Shown in pieces: positions 46,613-55,334 of a stretch of 64,000 nt of DNA. The notes under the pieces were generated by a model, which had not been told where the DNA came from, made no database searches, and saw only the letters and a list, made by a program, of their open reading frames with translations. Both the position numbers and the translations under genes were made by a program. The stretch spans positions 80,082 through 144,081 of the forward strand of contig NZ_FOIT01000005.1 in the NCBI RefSeq assembly GCF_900110815.1, read 5' to 3'. The DNA comes from Aliicoccus persicus. GTDB lineage: Bacteria; Bacillota; Bacilli; Staphylococcales; Salinicoccaceae. Within the stretch, counting starts at the first letter, position 1. The number at the start of each line of letters is the position of its first letter.

Positions 46613-47326
46613 ATGAGATATATAGGCATTGATTTAGCATGGACGATAAAGAATGAAACAGGAATTTGTGTTTTAGATGAATATGGAAATATTCTTCTTT
46701 TATCTGCTGAAGTATATTCTAATGATGAAATTATCAACATCATTCAAGATTTTTATCAGTATCCGACAATTGTGGCGATAGATGCACCAATTGTCGTGCC
46801 CAATGAAACAGGTTCACGTCCTGCAGAAAGTGCACTTGCTCGCGACCGCATTCACAACCATCGCATACGTGCGTTTCATTGTAGTCGAAGTTATTTAACA
46901 AAACAATACGGTAGCATTCGTGCTGAAAAAATTGCACAAAGTCTAATCGACGCAATGAATTTCAAAATCGGCTACTTTGAAGGTGAAGATTGTGTCGTTG
47001 AAACGTTTCCGACTGGGATCATTGCTGGGTTGTTCCCGGAACATGCACCATTTAAATATAAGATAAAAAAAGGCGTCAACACACAATTAGCGGGTGAAGA
47101 ACTCATTCGTTTGACATCATTATTTGAAGAAAATGGCTTGTTAAATGACCTCGCAATTAACACGAAGTTAAAATATAGTAGGACTTTGCACAAACATCTA
47201 GAAGATCAAATAGATGCGTTTTTGTGTGCCTACACGGGGTATAGTCTTCAGTACAAAGGCACTAAAGTCCTAATATACGGGGACTATTCAAACGGATTTA
47301 TTCTATTGCCTTTGGATGAGAAGTAG
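46613..47326 (+). CDS. DUF429 domain-containing protein
   Basis: A 237-residue protein of the DUF429 family, which has an RNase H-like fold: YIGIDLAWTIKNETGICVLD (first Asp) and TIVAIDAPIVVPNETGSRPAE (second Asp), then RRIHNHRIRAFHCSR-like and VETFPTG segments, and DQIDAFLCAYTGY (third acidic cluster). Nuclease function is inferred from fold only. The ATG abuts the stop of the previous gene and has no clear Shine-Dalgarno, so translation is probably coupled. Confidence 0.85.
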   Translation: MRYIGIDLAWTIKNETGICVLDEYGNILLLSAEVYSNDEIINIIQDFYQYPTIVAIDAPIVVPNETGSRPAESALARDRIHNHRIRAFHCSRSYLTKQYGSIRAEKIAQSLIDAMNFKIGYFEGEDCVVETFPTGIIAGLFPEHAPFKYKIKKGVNTQLAGEELIRLTSLFEENGLLNDLAINTKLKYSRTLHKHLEDQIDAFLCAYTGYSLQYKGTKVLIYGDYSNGFILLPLDEK

Positions 47327-47328
47327 AA

Positions 47329-48336
47329 ATGAAAAAGAGATTTTCAATTCGTATGATCTCAATGATGGTGCTAGGTGGTTCTTTATTCAATATGAATCTC
47401 GCAGAAGCTCAAGAGGAAGAAGTAGAAGATGAAGTTACGGAAGATGAAGTAGTAGTTGAGGAAGAAGAGGAAGTTGAAGAAGACGAAGTTTATGAAGATG
47501 TTGTATGGCTAGATGACATTGTTAGAAACAACGTCAGTGAAGTAGAATTTACGTTTGTTGGCGCTGAAGATGCAACGTCAAATCCAAACAGTCCAATTGC
47601 AACTAAACTTGAAGGACTAGATACAGATGAACCGGTCGTAAGATTAATCTGGGACCGTGAAGATGAAAGCTTAGATGAAGTGTTTGAAGTGAACGTTTCT
47701 GAAGTAGATCCAGTCGAAATTGAAGCATTCAACACGGAAGATGAAGGTACAACAACTTATGAATCAAACATTATCGCAGAATTCGTACCAGAAGATGACA
47801 CGTATTACGCAAACACAGAACTTTATCTTGTAGATGGTGAAAATGGTGTTGAACTACTGCAACCAAACTATGCAGGTAATGTTGAGGAAGATCAGCAAGA
47901 TGTTTATATGAATCTAGTACAAGCAAACCAAGATGATGAAGATGGTGAGAATACGAATCTAGAAGCATTAGATGAGGCGGTCATTGAGTGGGGTAATTCG
48001 CTTGAACAACCATATGAGCGTTACTACCCAGGCAATGAAGATAAATTCTCACATGCTGGTACTGATTTAGATACGATGCTTGAAAATGCAGTGATTGATG
48101 GAACTCCAGTGAACTTAAATGAATCTGGAAACACTGAAATTGTAGCAGTTTATTCGGCTACAGTAGAAGAGGAGTCAATGATGCGTGACATCACGTATAT
48201 CATGACACGCATCGATGATGCACCAGTCATTCTCGTGACAGAGCAGATGGAAGATGCATCAGAAATTCATTATACTGGAACAGATAATGAAGAGTTACAA
48301 GCGATCTTTAGTGATTGGGTAGAACAAAACCAATAA
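47329..48336 (+). CDS. Secreted acidic protein with DUF4767-like C-terminal domain
   Basis: A 335-residue exported protein: signal peptide (about 1-27, cleavage after AEA), a Glu/Asp/Val-rich stretch (about 28-60), a middle beta-rich region, and a C-terminal domain (about 205-333) with EAVIEWGNSLEQPYERYYPG and the closing VILVTEQ/NEELQAIFSDWV pattern of DUF4767. That family occurs in lipoproteins and surface proteins of Bacilli; function unknown. It starts 2 bp after the DUF429 stop with only a weak ribosome site. Composition suits a saline environment (inference). Confidence 0.75.
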   Translation: MKKRFSIRMISMMVLGGSLFNMNLAEAQEEEVEDEVTEDEVVVEEEEEVEEDEVYEDVVWLDDIVRNNVSEVEFTFVGAEDATSNPNSPIATKLEGLDTDEPVVRLIWDREDESLDEVFEVNVSEVDPVEIEAFNTEDEGTTTYESNIIAEFVPEDDTYYANTELYLVDGENGVELLQPNYAGNVEEDQQDVYMNLVQANQDDEDGENTNLEALDEAVIEWGNSLEQPYERYYPGNEDKFSHAGTDLDTMLENAVIDGTPVNLNESGNTEIVAVYSATVEEESMMRDITYIMTRIDDAPVILVTEQMEDASEIHYTGTDNEELQAIFSDWVEQNQ

Positions 48337-48346
48337 CAATTGAGAT

Positions 48347-48386
48347 GCCATGTTAGTCATTTTTATATTGACTAACATGGCTTTTT
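48347..48386 (+). terminator. Terminator after the DUF4767 gene
   Basis: GCCATGTTAGTCA/TGACTAACATGGC, perfect 13-bp stem with a 9-nt loop, followed by TTTTTA. Confidence 0.92.
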
Positions 48387-48432
48387 ATTTCTATGATGAA
48401 CTAATACATATCGGATTAAAGGAGGCAATCCA

Positions 48433-49836
48433 TTGCCTAGAAAAGAATTTCCTACAGAGGAACTAACAGTAACAATAAATCGTTTAAATAATAAATACCA
48501 AGGTGAAGTTATACATCGCCATGAAGATCTAGAAGTGGGTCAACAAAGACGTGTGAAGTTAACGATACCGAATACGCTGCCTGGTGATGTTGTGAAAGTG
48601 AGTGTTCCAAATGCGCGTGGGAGAAGACGTGCGTTTGCACGTTACGACGAAATTATTGAGTCATCAAAAGACAGAATTGAACCGGCTTGTATCCACTTCG
48701 AATATTGTGGTGGATGTTCCGTGCAGCATCTATCATATGAAAATCAACTGGCTCATAAATTTGAAGAAGTTAAAACGCATCTTTCAAACAATGGTTTTGA
48801 TCCATCGGTTGTAAAACCTGTAATCGGCATGAGTGAACCGTTCCACTATCGCAATAAGATGGAATTTACTTTCGGTAAAGATGGCACGCTTGGTATGCAT
48901 GAGCAAGGGAATTTTAGAAAAGTTGTGGATATTAGTGACTGCTTAATCGCATCAAATGACACGATGGTTATCCGTAATGTTGTCAGCAAGTGGCAACACA
49001 CACATGACTTGTCTGGCTATGACAAAATGGCACACGAAGGTTTGCTTCGCCACCTTATGATTCGTCATTCACAAGTTACGGGTGAGTATATGGTAGCAAT
49101 ATTTGCGACAGAGTCACCTGAACAATATACGGAGATTATTAATGAGTTATTGTTAGAATTGATTAACTTAGATATCGACATCGAAAGTATATTATGGATG
49201 AAAAACGAAGATGTCGCAGACCGTGCACAGTCGGAAGAGACAACAGTGCTGCACGGAAGAGATTATATTCATGATGAGATTTATGGATATAGATATCGAC
49301 TTTGGTATGATACATTTTTCCAACCAAATCCAGCACAAGCGAGTCATATGATTGAGATTGCACTGGAATTGTCTGAAGTAAATGAAGACATGAGAGTGAT
49401 GGATTTATTCTGTGGCGTCGGTACGTTCAGCTTGCCGTTTGCAGAACGAGCAAAAGCATTGGCTGGTGTAGAAATCGTTGAGAGCTCAATCGAATCAGCG
49501 AAACGTAATGCAGAGGACAATGGTATTGATAATACATACTTCTTAACGAGTGATGCCCGTAAAGGTATGGATTATGTTAAAGAGGAGTGGGGAATGCCAG
49601 ATTTGTTGCTGCTCGATCCACCAAGAAGCGGCGCAGGCGGTAAAGTCATGCGACGCATCGGTCGAATTGGTACAGAGAAAATTGTATACGTCTCGTGTAA
49701 CCCTGAGACATTCGCGGAAGACATCGTATGGTTGAAAGACTTTGGTTATGAATTGAAAACCGTACAACCTGTCGACCAATTCCCGCATACACCACATGTT
49801 GAGTTGGTGTCGTTGTTGGAAAAGGTTGCGGATTAA
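48433..49836 (+). CDS. rlmD: 23S rRNA (uracil-C5)-methyltransferase, RlmD/RumA family (second copy)
   Basis: A 467-residue paralogue of the enzyme at 27.6 kb. TRAM domain (about 8-75), [4Fe-4S] cysteines in ACIHFEYCGGCS and later SDCLIAS, SAM motif DLFCGVGTFSLPFA, DPPRSGAGG and catalytic VSCNPETFAED. Two RumA-type proteins are common in Bacilli; site specificity (rRNA position or tRNA) cannot be split by eye. TTG start at 48433 after AAAGGAGG. Followed by a two-unit hairpin array. Confidence 0.9.
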   Translation: MPRKEFPTEELTVTINRLNNKYQGEVIHRHEDLEVGQQRRVKLTIPNTLPGDVVKVSVPNARGRRRAFARYDEIIESSKDRIEPACIHFEYCGGCSVQHLSYENQLAHKFEEVKTHLSNNGFDPSVVKPVIGMSEPFHYRNKMEFTFGKDGTLGMHEQGNFRKVVDISDCLIASNDTMVIRNVVSKWQHTHDLSGYDKMAHEGLLRHLMIRHSQVTGEYMVAIFATESPEQYTEIINELLLELINLDIDIESILWMKNEDVADRAQSEETTVLHGRDYIHDEIYGYRYRLWYDTFFQPNPAQASHMIEIALELSEVNEDMRVMDLFCGVGTFSLPFAERAKALAGVEIVESSIESAKRNAEDNGIDNTYFLTSDARKGMDYVKEEWGMPDLLLLDPPRSGAGGKVMRRIGRIGTEKIVYVSCNPETFAEDIVWLKDFGYELKTVQPVDQFPHTPHVELVSLLEKVAD

Positions 49837-49850
49837 TACGGATTCAGTTT

Positions 49851-49941
49851 CATGCCAACTCAAGGCCGAAAATCGTCGTGAGTTGGCACGAATTCAGTTT
49901 CATGCCAACTCAAGCTTAAAATTTGTCGTGAGTTGGCACAA
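49851..49941. repeat. Hairpin array, 2 units (array VII)
   Basis: Units at 49851 and 49901 with stem TGCCAACTC/GAGTTGGCA, loop AAGGCCGAAAATCGTCGT-like, linker AATTCAGTTT; spacing is 50 bp. Unlike the others it lies between co-directional genes, and the second hairpin ends directly before the AAGGAG of the next gene. Confidence 0.88.
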
Positions 49942-49952
49942 GGAGTGAACAT

Positions 49953-50678
49953 ATGAAAATTATTAGTCATGAAACAGGCTATACAGTAGAAAATAACAAG
50001 AAACATATAATGAACATTCAAACGTCTCGGAATCCTAATCATATCCGCAATTGTTATATTGATTTTGATCCTTACGACATGAGGGGAGAAATAAATACTA
50101 AAATATTTGATCTTATTTCTGATACAGAGAAAAGTCCACTGCAAGCAATGGTAAATTCTCATGAAAGAAAGAAAATAAAACTTTTATCTAAAGGTGGATT
50201 CAAAAAAGTCAGAGTCTGTCATGAGATGGAAGTAATGAAAGATGAATTAAGAAATGATATATCTCCTCAAAGTAGTGAGCTATTGAAAACGACTCGAGGC
50301 GAACTTGAATATATTCAATGCTGTGAGTTATTGTTCAAATATTATAAGGAAACACATGAATCAATTAACCCTCTATCAGCTTCTTTTGAATCTTTCATAG
50401 ATGATATTCCAAATGATGTTCTCTACGATAAAGACAAAAATGGCATCAAGCATGTGGCTTTCATCGAAGAAAATGAAATTGCCTATGTCTGCTCAAATGA
50501 TGAAGCAACTTTTGAGAGTTTTTTACATGCAGTCGCTAGTGAGATGTTTTTATCAAATGATTTTATATATTTCGAAGCGGATGATGTGGATTGGTGTGGA
50601 ATGGCATTAAAAAATCTATTTACAATAGAGGTGCCTGAAACATTTGATACTTGGTTGTTTGAAGGAAAATGGATGTAA
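49953..50678 (+). CDS. Putative GNAT-type acetyltransferase, degenerate
   Basis: A 241-residue soluble protein. The first half (NPNHIRNCYIDFDPYDMRGE, ... KIKLLSKGGFKKVRVCHEME) and the second (HVAFIEENEIAYVCS, ... FLHAVASEMFLSNDFIYFEAD) resemble tandem GNAT-like halves, but no clear RxxGxG acetyl-CoA loop is seen, so the call is tentative. AAGGAG precedes the ATG and adjoins a repeat hairpin. A strong terminator follows. Confidence 0.5.
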   Translation: MKIISHETGYTVENNKKHIMNIQTSRNPNHIRNCYIDFDPYDMRGEINTKIFDLISDTEKSPLQAMVNSHERKKIKLLSKGGFKKVRVCHEMEVMKDELRNDISPQSSELLKTTRGELEYIQCCELLFKYYKETHESINPLSASFESFIDDIPNDVLYDKDKNGIKHVAFIEENEIAYVCSNDEATFESFLHAVASEMFLSNDFIYFEADDVDWCGMALKNLFTIEVPETFDTWLFEGKWM

Positions 50679-50680
50679 AG

Positions 50681-50726
50681 AAAGACCCTTTGAGTTAGAT
50701 CGTCGAATCTACCTCAAGGGGTCTTT
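50681..50726. terminator. Bidirectional terminator
   Basis: AAAGACCCTTTGAG.TAGAT / ATCTA.CTCAAGGGGTCTTT, about 19 bp with G-T pairs, 5-nt loop, followed by TTTT; shared by the forward gene and the reverse tetR pseudogene. Confidence 0.85.
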
Positions 50727-50730
50727 TAAG

Positions 50731-51327
50731 TTATTTGATGAAACCTAATGTCTTGGCAGGACCTTGTATGATGGATTTGAAAATCGTTTCTGCTACTTCT
50801 TGTTTATTCCATTGTTTTTCTGTTTCATGTGTATACTCTGCAACATTTAAAATCGTGTCTGTCATTATTTTAACGCCTAACTCAACTGGAATCGGATGTT
50901 AAAGTTCTTTATAGTGATGAATCCCACTATTTTCAATTATCGTGAGTAATGATTGTCGCAATTTCTTTCTAAACGTCGTACTAAAATCTAGTTTAATGAG
51001 AAAAGATAGCAGTTGCTCGTTATCTTCTAAACATTTAAACACTTCAATAATCGTATCGTAACGTGAAGGTAAAAATTCTTGTTCAAACTGTTCATTTGGT
51101 ACGTGCTTAAGAATTGTTTCATGTAAGAGAGAGATCATTTCATCCTCAAAATTTGTAATCATTTCATACTTATCTTTAAAGTGAAGATAAAACGTCCCGC
51201 GATTAATATTCGCTGTATCTGCAATGTCATTGATTGTAATCTGTTCAATACTTTTAGTTTCGAGCAGTTGGTTACATGCTTCTAAAATGGTATTTCTTGT
51301 TTTTATCTGCCTTCTATCTCGCTTCAT
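50731..51327 (-). pseudogene. TetR family regulator interrupted by a nonsense codon
   Basis: The N-terminal part (142 codons from ATG 51327) has an intact HTH (LEACNQLLETKSIEQITIND, then IADTANINRGTFYLHFKDKY). It stops at TAA 50899-50901, yet the same frame continues without frameshift for 55 codons (HPIPVELGVKIMTDTILN ... GPAKTLGFIK) to a natural stop at 50731, giving about 198 residues, the normal TetR length. The upstream side also looks damaged: no Shine-Dalgarno is visible and a repeat array begins 4 bp before the ATG. Probably inactive. Confidence 0.8.
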
Positions 51328-51330
51328 TTT

Positions 51331-51665
51331 TCGAGTTCGAATTGGCAGGAAAATAGAAATGCTGCCAATTCAAAGTGATTTTCGAGTTCGAATTGGCAGG
51401 AAAAAGAAATTGCTGCCAATTCACGAGATATTTCTGGTCTGAATTGGCAGAAGAACCAAGAAGCCATTTGGAAAATTATCTCGTGCTCACTCAAGCTTAA
51501 AAATCACCGTGAGTGAGCACGGTTTAAGCTCTCATGCTCACTCAAACCCAAAAATCGCCGTGAGTGAGCACGGATCCAGCTTTCGTGCTTACTCAAGCCA
51601 GAAAATTGTCCTGAGTGAGCACGGATCCAGCTTTCGTGGTAACTCAAGCCAGAAAATCACTTGAA
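51331..51665. repeat. Tandem 51-bp hairpin array, two stem classes in opposite orientation (array VIII)
   Basis: Left part: GAATTGGCAG at 51339, 51390 and 51441, 51 bp apart; read on the minus strand these are class C units with loop GAACTCGAAAATCACTTT. Right part: class A units at 51482, 51533, 51584 and 51635, again 51 bp apart, with stem CGTGCTCACTC/GAGTGAGCACG, the last one decayed. It fills the divergent gap between the broken tetR and satA. The rest of the gap, up to 51761, holds only the satA promoter region. Confidence 0.93.
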
Positions 51666-51761
51666 GTTGCAACTTTAGAGTTTTCAATCTTTCTTATGGT
51701 GAAAATATAAACTCCATGGGTATATAATGCATGTATAATTAATTTTCAAAGGATGTTTATC

Positions 51762-52292
51762 ATGATCGAGATAAAAAGAATCGATGCGTCGAATAAAGAA
51801 GATATCAACATTCCGAATGAGCCATTCAAAATTTGGGGTCAAATGATACCAACATATGATGGCAGCTCATGGTCCTACACGACAAAGGAATTCGATAAAG
51901 ACCAAGTAACAGAAATGACATTCCCAGATGAGGATTACAATTTTAAGGAACGTTCAAAGGATTCTTACTTTGTCGGGGCCTACAAAGAAGGAAAGTGTGT
52001 CGGTCTTGCGATTTACAAGCATGATTGGATGAAGTATTTATACCTCGAAGACTTAAAAGTGAATGCAGCAGCACGCGGTAATGGTATCGCAACCTTATTA
52101 TTACAAGAAGGCCAAAAAATCGCTGCAGAGAATGACTACAAAGGAATCTTCACAATCGGTCAGGATAACAATCTATCGGCATGCTTATTTTATGTGAAAT
52201 CCAACTTCGAAATCGGTGGCTTTAACACACATGAGTATAAGGGTGCGCCTCAAGAGGACAAATCGAATATTTACTTTTATTTAGATCTTTAA
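51762..52292 (+). CDS. satA: Streptothricin N-acetyltransferase-like GNAT protein (SatA/YyaR type)
   Basis: A 176-residue GNAT protein matching the SatA/YyaR group, which acetylates the beta-lysine of streptothricin. Visible: NEPFKIWGQMIPTYDGSSWSY, the acetyl-CoA loop NAAARGNGIATLLLQEGQKI, the IFTIGQDNNLSACLFYVKSNFEIGG-type end split over two blocks, and the final KSNIYFYLDL. Resistance activity is inferred. ATG at 51762 follows AAAGGA by 8 nt; two TATAAT-like boxes (51723 and 51734) lie upstream. Confidence 0.85.
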   Translation: MIEIKRIDASNKEDINIPNEPFKIWGQMIPTYDGSSWSYTTKEFDKDQVTEMTFPDEDYNFKERSKDSYFVGAYKEGKCVGLAIYKHDWMKYLYLEDLKVNAAARGNGIATLLLQEGQKIAAENDYKGIFTIGQDNNLSACLFYVKSNFEIGGFNTHEYKGAPQEDKSNIYFYLDL

Positions 52293-52310
52293 CATTTGAA
52301 CAGTTTCAAG

Positions 52311-52338
52311 TCTCTACAATTGTGTAGGGATTTTTTTA
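52311..52338 (+). terminator. Terminator of satA
   Basis: TCTCTACA/TGTAGGGA stem (one G-T pair), 4-nt loop, then seven T residues. Confidence 0.88.
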
Positions 52339-52354
52339 TGAATTCTTTGCAATA

Positions 52355-52372
52355 CTTGATGACCATCAAGTT
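52355..52372. promoter_or_regulatory. FNR/FLP-type box upstream of the metal P-type ATPase
   Basis: ACTTGATG-AC-CATCAAGT is a perfect 18-bp inverted repeat containing TTGAT-N4-ATCAA (52357-52370), the exact FNR consensus. A likely -10 CATAAT lies at 52395-52400, which puts the box centre about 43 bp before the start point, the usual class II activator position. Confidence 0.8.
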
Positions 52373-52442
52373 ATTTAAACGCATCATGCCTTAACATAAT
52401 AAGTGAAGATAAATACAACAGAAAAAGAGAGGGTTGAGGTCA

Positions 52443-54296
52443 ATGCAGCGCTTTATATTTAAGCATAAGAATTTAATCACGTTGATCTCTGGTATTTTAA
52501 TTGTCACTGCTTTTATTGCGAGATTTGTATTTGATCAGATGATGATTTTTGAATGGAACTTAATCATCGCATCGGTTATAGGGATTGTTCCTATCGCAAT
52601 ACAAGCATATCAAGCATTAAGGGTGAAAGTCGTAAGCATAGATGTACTCGTGACGATTGCAGTCATCGGTGCTTTCTTGATTCAAAACTTTGAAGAATCC
52701 GCAATTGTTACATTCCTATTCTTATTTGGTGGATGGCTTGAATCAAGGACACTTAACTCGACACGCTCTGCAATTAAAGAATTAACAGAGATGGCACCGG
52801 AAGTTGCGTTAAAACAAATGGATGATGGTTCATTTGAATCGGTGGATATTTGGGATGTTGATGAAGGCGACATCTTGCAAGTGCGAACGGGAGGTAAGGT
52901 GCCTGTTGATGGTACGGTCATTTCCGGTGAGGGTCACGTCAATGAGGCGAGTATTACTGGTGAAGCGTATCTTGTCGGAAAGAAGACTGGCAGTGAAGTT
53001 TTTGCAGGAACTCTTTTAGATAATGGTACGATTCAGATTGAAGCAGACAAAGTGGGAGAGGATACTACTTTTGGTAAGATTATCGAAATGGTTGAAGAGG
53101 CACAGGATTCTAAATCGAGTGCGGAGCGTTTTATTGACCGTTTCTCAAAATGGTATACACCAGCAGTACTATTGTTAGCTGTTGTCGTTTATCTGTTCTC
53201 TAGTAACATTGAGCTCGCAATTACGATTCTTGTACTCGGTTGTCCTGGTGCTCTTGTTATCGGTGTTCCTGTATCCAACGTTTCTGGTATTGGGAATGGT
53301 GCGAGACAGGGTGTGCTATTCAAAGGTTCTGAAGTAATGCAAAACTTCAGTAAAGTCGATACGATTTTCTTTGATAAGACGGGTACATTAACGAGTGGTA
53401 AACCTGAAGTCGTTGATCAAGTGACTTACAGCGATAACCCGGAAGTTCCAAACTACTTGTATAGTGTGGAATATGAGTCAGATCATCCACTTGCCAAAGC
53501 AATTGTTGAATATTTAGACGGTGCAGAAAGACGTGTTGTAGATGACACAGATGTTGTCAAAGGAGGGGGTATCGTTGCACAGCTCGATGGTCACCGTGTC
53601 GCAGTTGGTAACAAAGTATTGATGGATAAAGAGCAGGTGTCATTTAGTCATGACATGTTAGATGATTTAGAGCGTTTTGAAGCAAATGGAAACTCGATTG
53701 TTATGATCGCTGTCGATGGTGTCCTTGAGATGATGATGGGAATCCGTGATGCGATACGAGAAGGTGTTAAAGAGGATTTGAAACACTTGAAGTCACTTGG
53801 TGTAGAAAACCTGATTGTGTTATCTGGTGATAACCAGGGTACAGTAGATTTAGTTGCTCGAGAGCTCGGACTGACTGAAGCACACGGTAATTTACTGCCT
53901 GAAGATAAGTCAGAATTTGTTCAACAACTACAGCGTGAAGGTCACATTGTCGCATTTGTCGGAGATGGTGTAAATGATAGCCCATCACTGGCACATGCAG
54001 ATATCGGAATTGCAATGGGTAGTGGGACAAATGTAGCGATTGAAACATCAGATGTCGTATTGATGAACTCAGAAATGAGTCGCCTGCCACATGCGCTTGG
54101 GTTGACACAAGCGACAGTAAGAAACATGATACAAAACATCGTTATCGCAATTGGTGTCGTCGTAGTATTACTGATGTCGGTATTCTTAAGCGATTGGATG
54201 AACATGACGATCGGGATGCTCGTTCACGAACTCAGTATTTTAGTTGTCATTCTAAATGGTATGCGGTTACTAAGATTTAAAAATAATAAATTATAA
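52443..54296 (+). CDS. Heavy-metal-translocating P1B-type ATPase with CPG motif
   Basis: A 617-residue membrane ATPase. A-domain SITGEAY (170-176), membrane metal motif C267-P-G269 (VLGCPGALVIG) instead of CPC or SPC, phosphorylation site D311-KTGT, HP locus SDHPLAKAI and hinge GDGVNDSPSLA. There is no N-terminal metal-binding domain; a separate HMA protein follows 24 bp later. Metal specificity cannot be read from CPG; copper, zinc or iron are candidates. ATG at 52443 follows AGAGGG. An FNR-type box precedes it. Confidence 0.9.
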   Translation: MQRFIFKHKNLITLISGILIVTAFIARFVFDQMMIFEWNLIIASVIGIVPIAIQAYQALRVKVVSIDVLVTIAVIGAFLIQNFEESAIVTFLFLFGGWLESRTLNSTRSAIKELTEMAPEVALKQMDDGSFESVDIWDVDEGDILQVRTGGKVPVDGTVISGEGHVNEASITGEAYLVGKKTGSEVFAGTLLDNGTIQIEADKVGEDTTFGKIIEMVEEAQDSKSSAERFIDRFSKWYTPAVLLLAVVVYLFSSNIELAITILVLGCPGALVIGVPVSNVSGIGNGARQGVLFKGSEVMQNFSKVDTIFFDKTGTLTSGKPEVVDQVTYSDNPEVPNYLYSVEYESDHPLAKAIVEYLDGAERRVVDDTDVVKGGGIVAQLDGHRVAVGNKVLMDKEQVSFSHDMLDDLERFEANGNSIVMIAVDGVLEMMMGIRDAIREGVKEDLKHLKSLGVENLIVLSGDNQGTVDLVARELGLTEAHGNLLPEDKSEFVQQLQREGHIVAFVGDGVNDSPSLAHADIGIAMGSGTNVAIETSDVVLMNSEMSRLPHALGLTQATVRNMIQNIVIAIGVVVVLLMSVFLSDWMNMTIGMLVHELSILVVILNGMRLLRFKNNKL

Positions 54297-54319
54297 TTAA
54301 TTTAAGGAGAAGATATATT

Positions 54320-54553
54320 ATGAGTCAAGCAGTTATTCAATTAGAAACATTAGGTTGCCCAAGTTGTATGCAGAAGATTGAGAATGCAGTAAAAGGTTTA
54401 GATGGAGTCGATAAAGAAAGCGTCAAAGTGATGTTTAATGCATCGAGAGTTAAAGTTGATTTTAATGATGCAGATGTAAACATCGAGGCGATTGAAGATT
54501 CAATCGAAAAGCTAGGGTACGGTGTCATCCGTTCTAGAGTCAAATCAGCATAA
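54320..54553 (+). CDS. Heavy-metal-associated (HMA) carrier protein, CopZ-like
   Basis: A 77-residue ferredoxin-fold metal carrier with the metal-binding C13-x2-C16 loop (LGCPSCMQ) and the second-half pattern VKVMFNASRVKVDFNDADV. It should hand metal to or collect it from the neighbouring ATPase, which lacks its own HMA domain. The loop is GCPSCM instead of the copper-typical MxCxxC, so the ligand may not be copper. AAGGAG precedes the ATG; same operon as the ATPase. Confidence 0.9.
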   Translation: MSQAVIQLETLGCPSCMQKIENAVKGLDGVDKESVKVMFNASRVKVDFNDADVNIEAIEDSIEKLGYGVIRSRVKSA

Positions 54554-54571
54554 GAAATTAAGATTTATAAG

Positions 54572-54592
54572 AGCCGCGAAAGCGGCTTTTTT
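54572..54592 (+). terminator. Terminator of the ATPase-HMA operon
   Basis: AGCCGC-GAAA-GCGGCT with a GNRA-type tetraloop followed by TTTTTT. Confidence 0.95.
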
Positions 54593-54635
54593 ACTTAAAT
54601 TTATAGTATAATTTATAGAACAAGGAGTGATTTTT

Positions 54636-55307
54636 ATGACCACGCATGAGCACATTTGCGTTTCAATCGTACCGCTATTTAATCACTTAAATTCTCCTGA
54701 TCAGAAGCGGATAAAAGACCGAGTCATATCAAAAAAATACGATAAGGGAGAAGTGATTTTTTCGCCGGACAGTGATGATCAATTGACGATTGTTTCTCGT
54801 GGTAGCCTTAAGATATATCGACTGAGTGAAAATGGTAAAGAGAGATTTTTGCGTATTGCAAAACCAGGTGATTATGATGGTGAATCCAGTCTGTTTGGTG
54901 TGACGAATGATAATATGTTTGCAGAAGCGTTAGAAAAGACTGAAGTGTGTTTCTTAAGACAGTCTGACTTTCAAGATTTGCTAAAAGAATATCCGGATTT
55001 AAGTTTAAAGTTGCTGACGATGAATGCTCAAAAATCAGCACAAACTGAAATTCAAACCCAGTTATTGTGGATGGAAAAAATCGAGCAGCGTTTAGCTTTT
55101 TATCTGTCTAATTTGTCATATGAACTCGATTTGGAGGTATTTGAGCTGCCAATGCAGATGAAGGATATTGCGAGTTATTTAGGAACTTCACCCGAAACAT
55201 TATCGCGTGAATTGAAACGGTTAGAGAGAGCTCAGATCATCACACGAACGAGACGACATATTCAAATACTAGATATGGATCGACTTGAAAAAATTATAGA
55301 GAATTAA
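54636..55307 (+). CDS. Crp/Fnr family regulator, FLP-type thiol switch
   Basis: A 223-residue regulator: cyclic-nucleotide-binding-like beta-roll (about 25-125), dimerisation helix (130-155) and winged HTH (165-215). The recognition helix has E-T-L-S-R (SPETLSRELKRLE), the E-x-x-S-R set that reads TTGAT in FNR. It contains exactly two cysteines, C8 and C105, and no N-terminal Cys cluster for a 4Fe-4S centre; this matches the FLP proteins of lactobacilli, controlled by a disulphide. ATG at 54636 follows AAGGAG; a TATAAT at 54607-54612 gives its own promoter. Likely target: the FNR box before the ATPase. Confidence 0.88.
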   Translation: MTTHEHICVSIVPLFNHLNSPDQKRIKDRVISKKYDKGEVIFSPDSDDQLTIVSRGSLKIYRLSENGKERFLRIAKPGDYDGESSLFGVTNDNMFAEALEKTEVCFLRQSDFQDLLKEYPDLSLKLLTMNAQKSAQTEIQTQLLWMEKIEQRLAFYLSNLSYELDLEVFELPMQMKDIASYLGTSPETLSRELKRLERAQIITRTRRHIQILDMDRLEKIIEN

Positions 55308-55334
55308 TCTGTTGATTGAGGAGGCTTCTTAATA

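Noticed and set aside
51331..51665. Rho-independent terminators
   Set aside because: The hairpins lack T-runs on either strand except the first unit of array V, so termination is not their general function.
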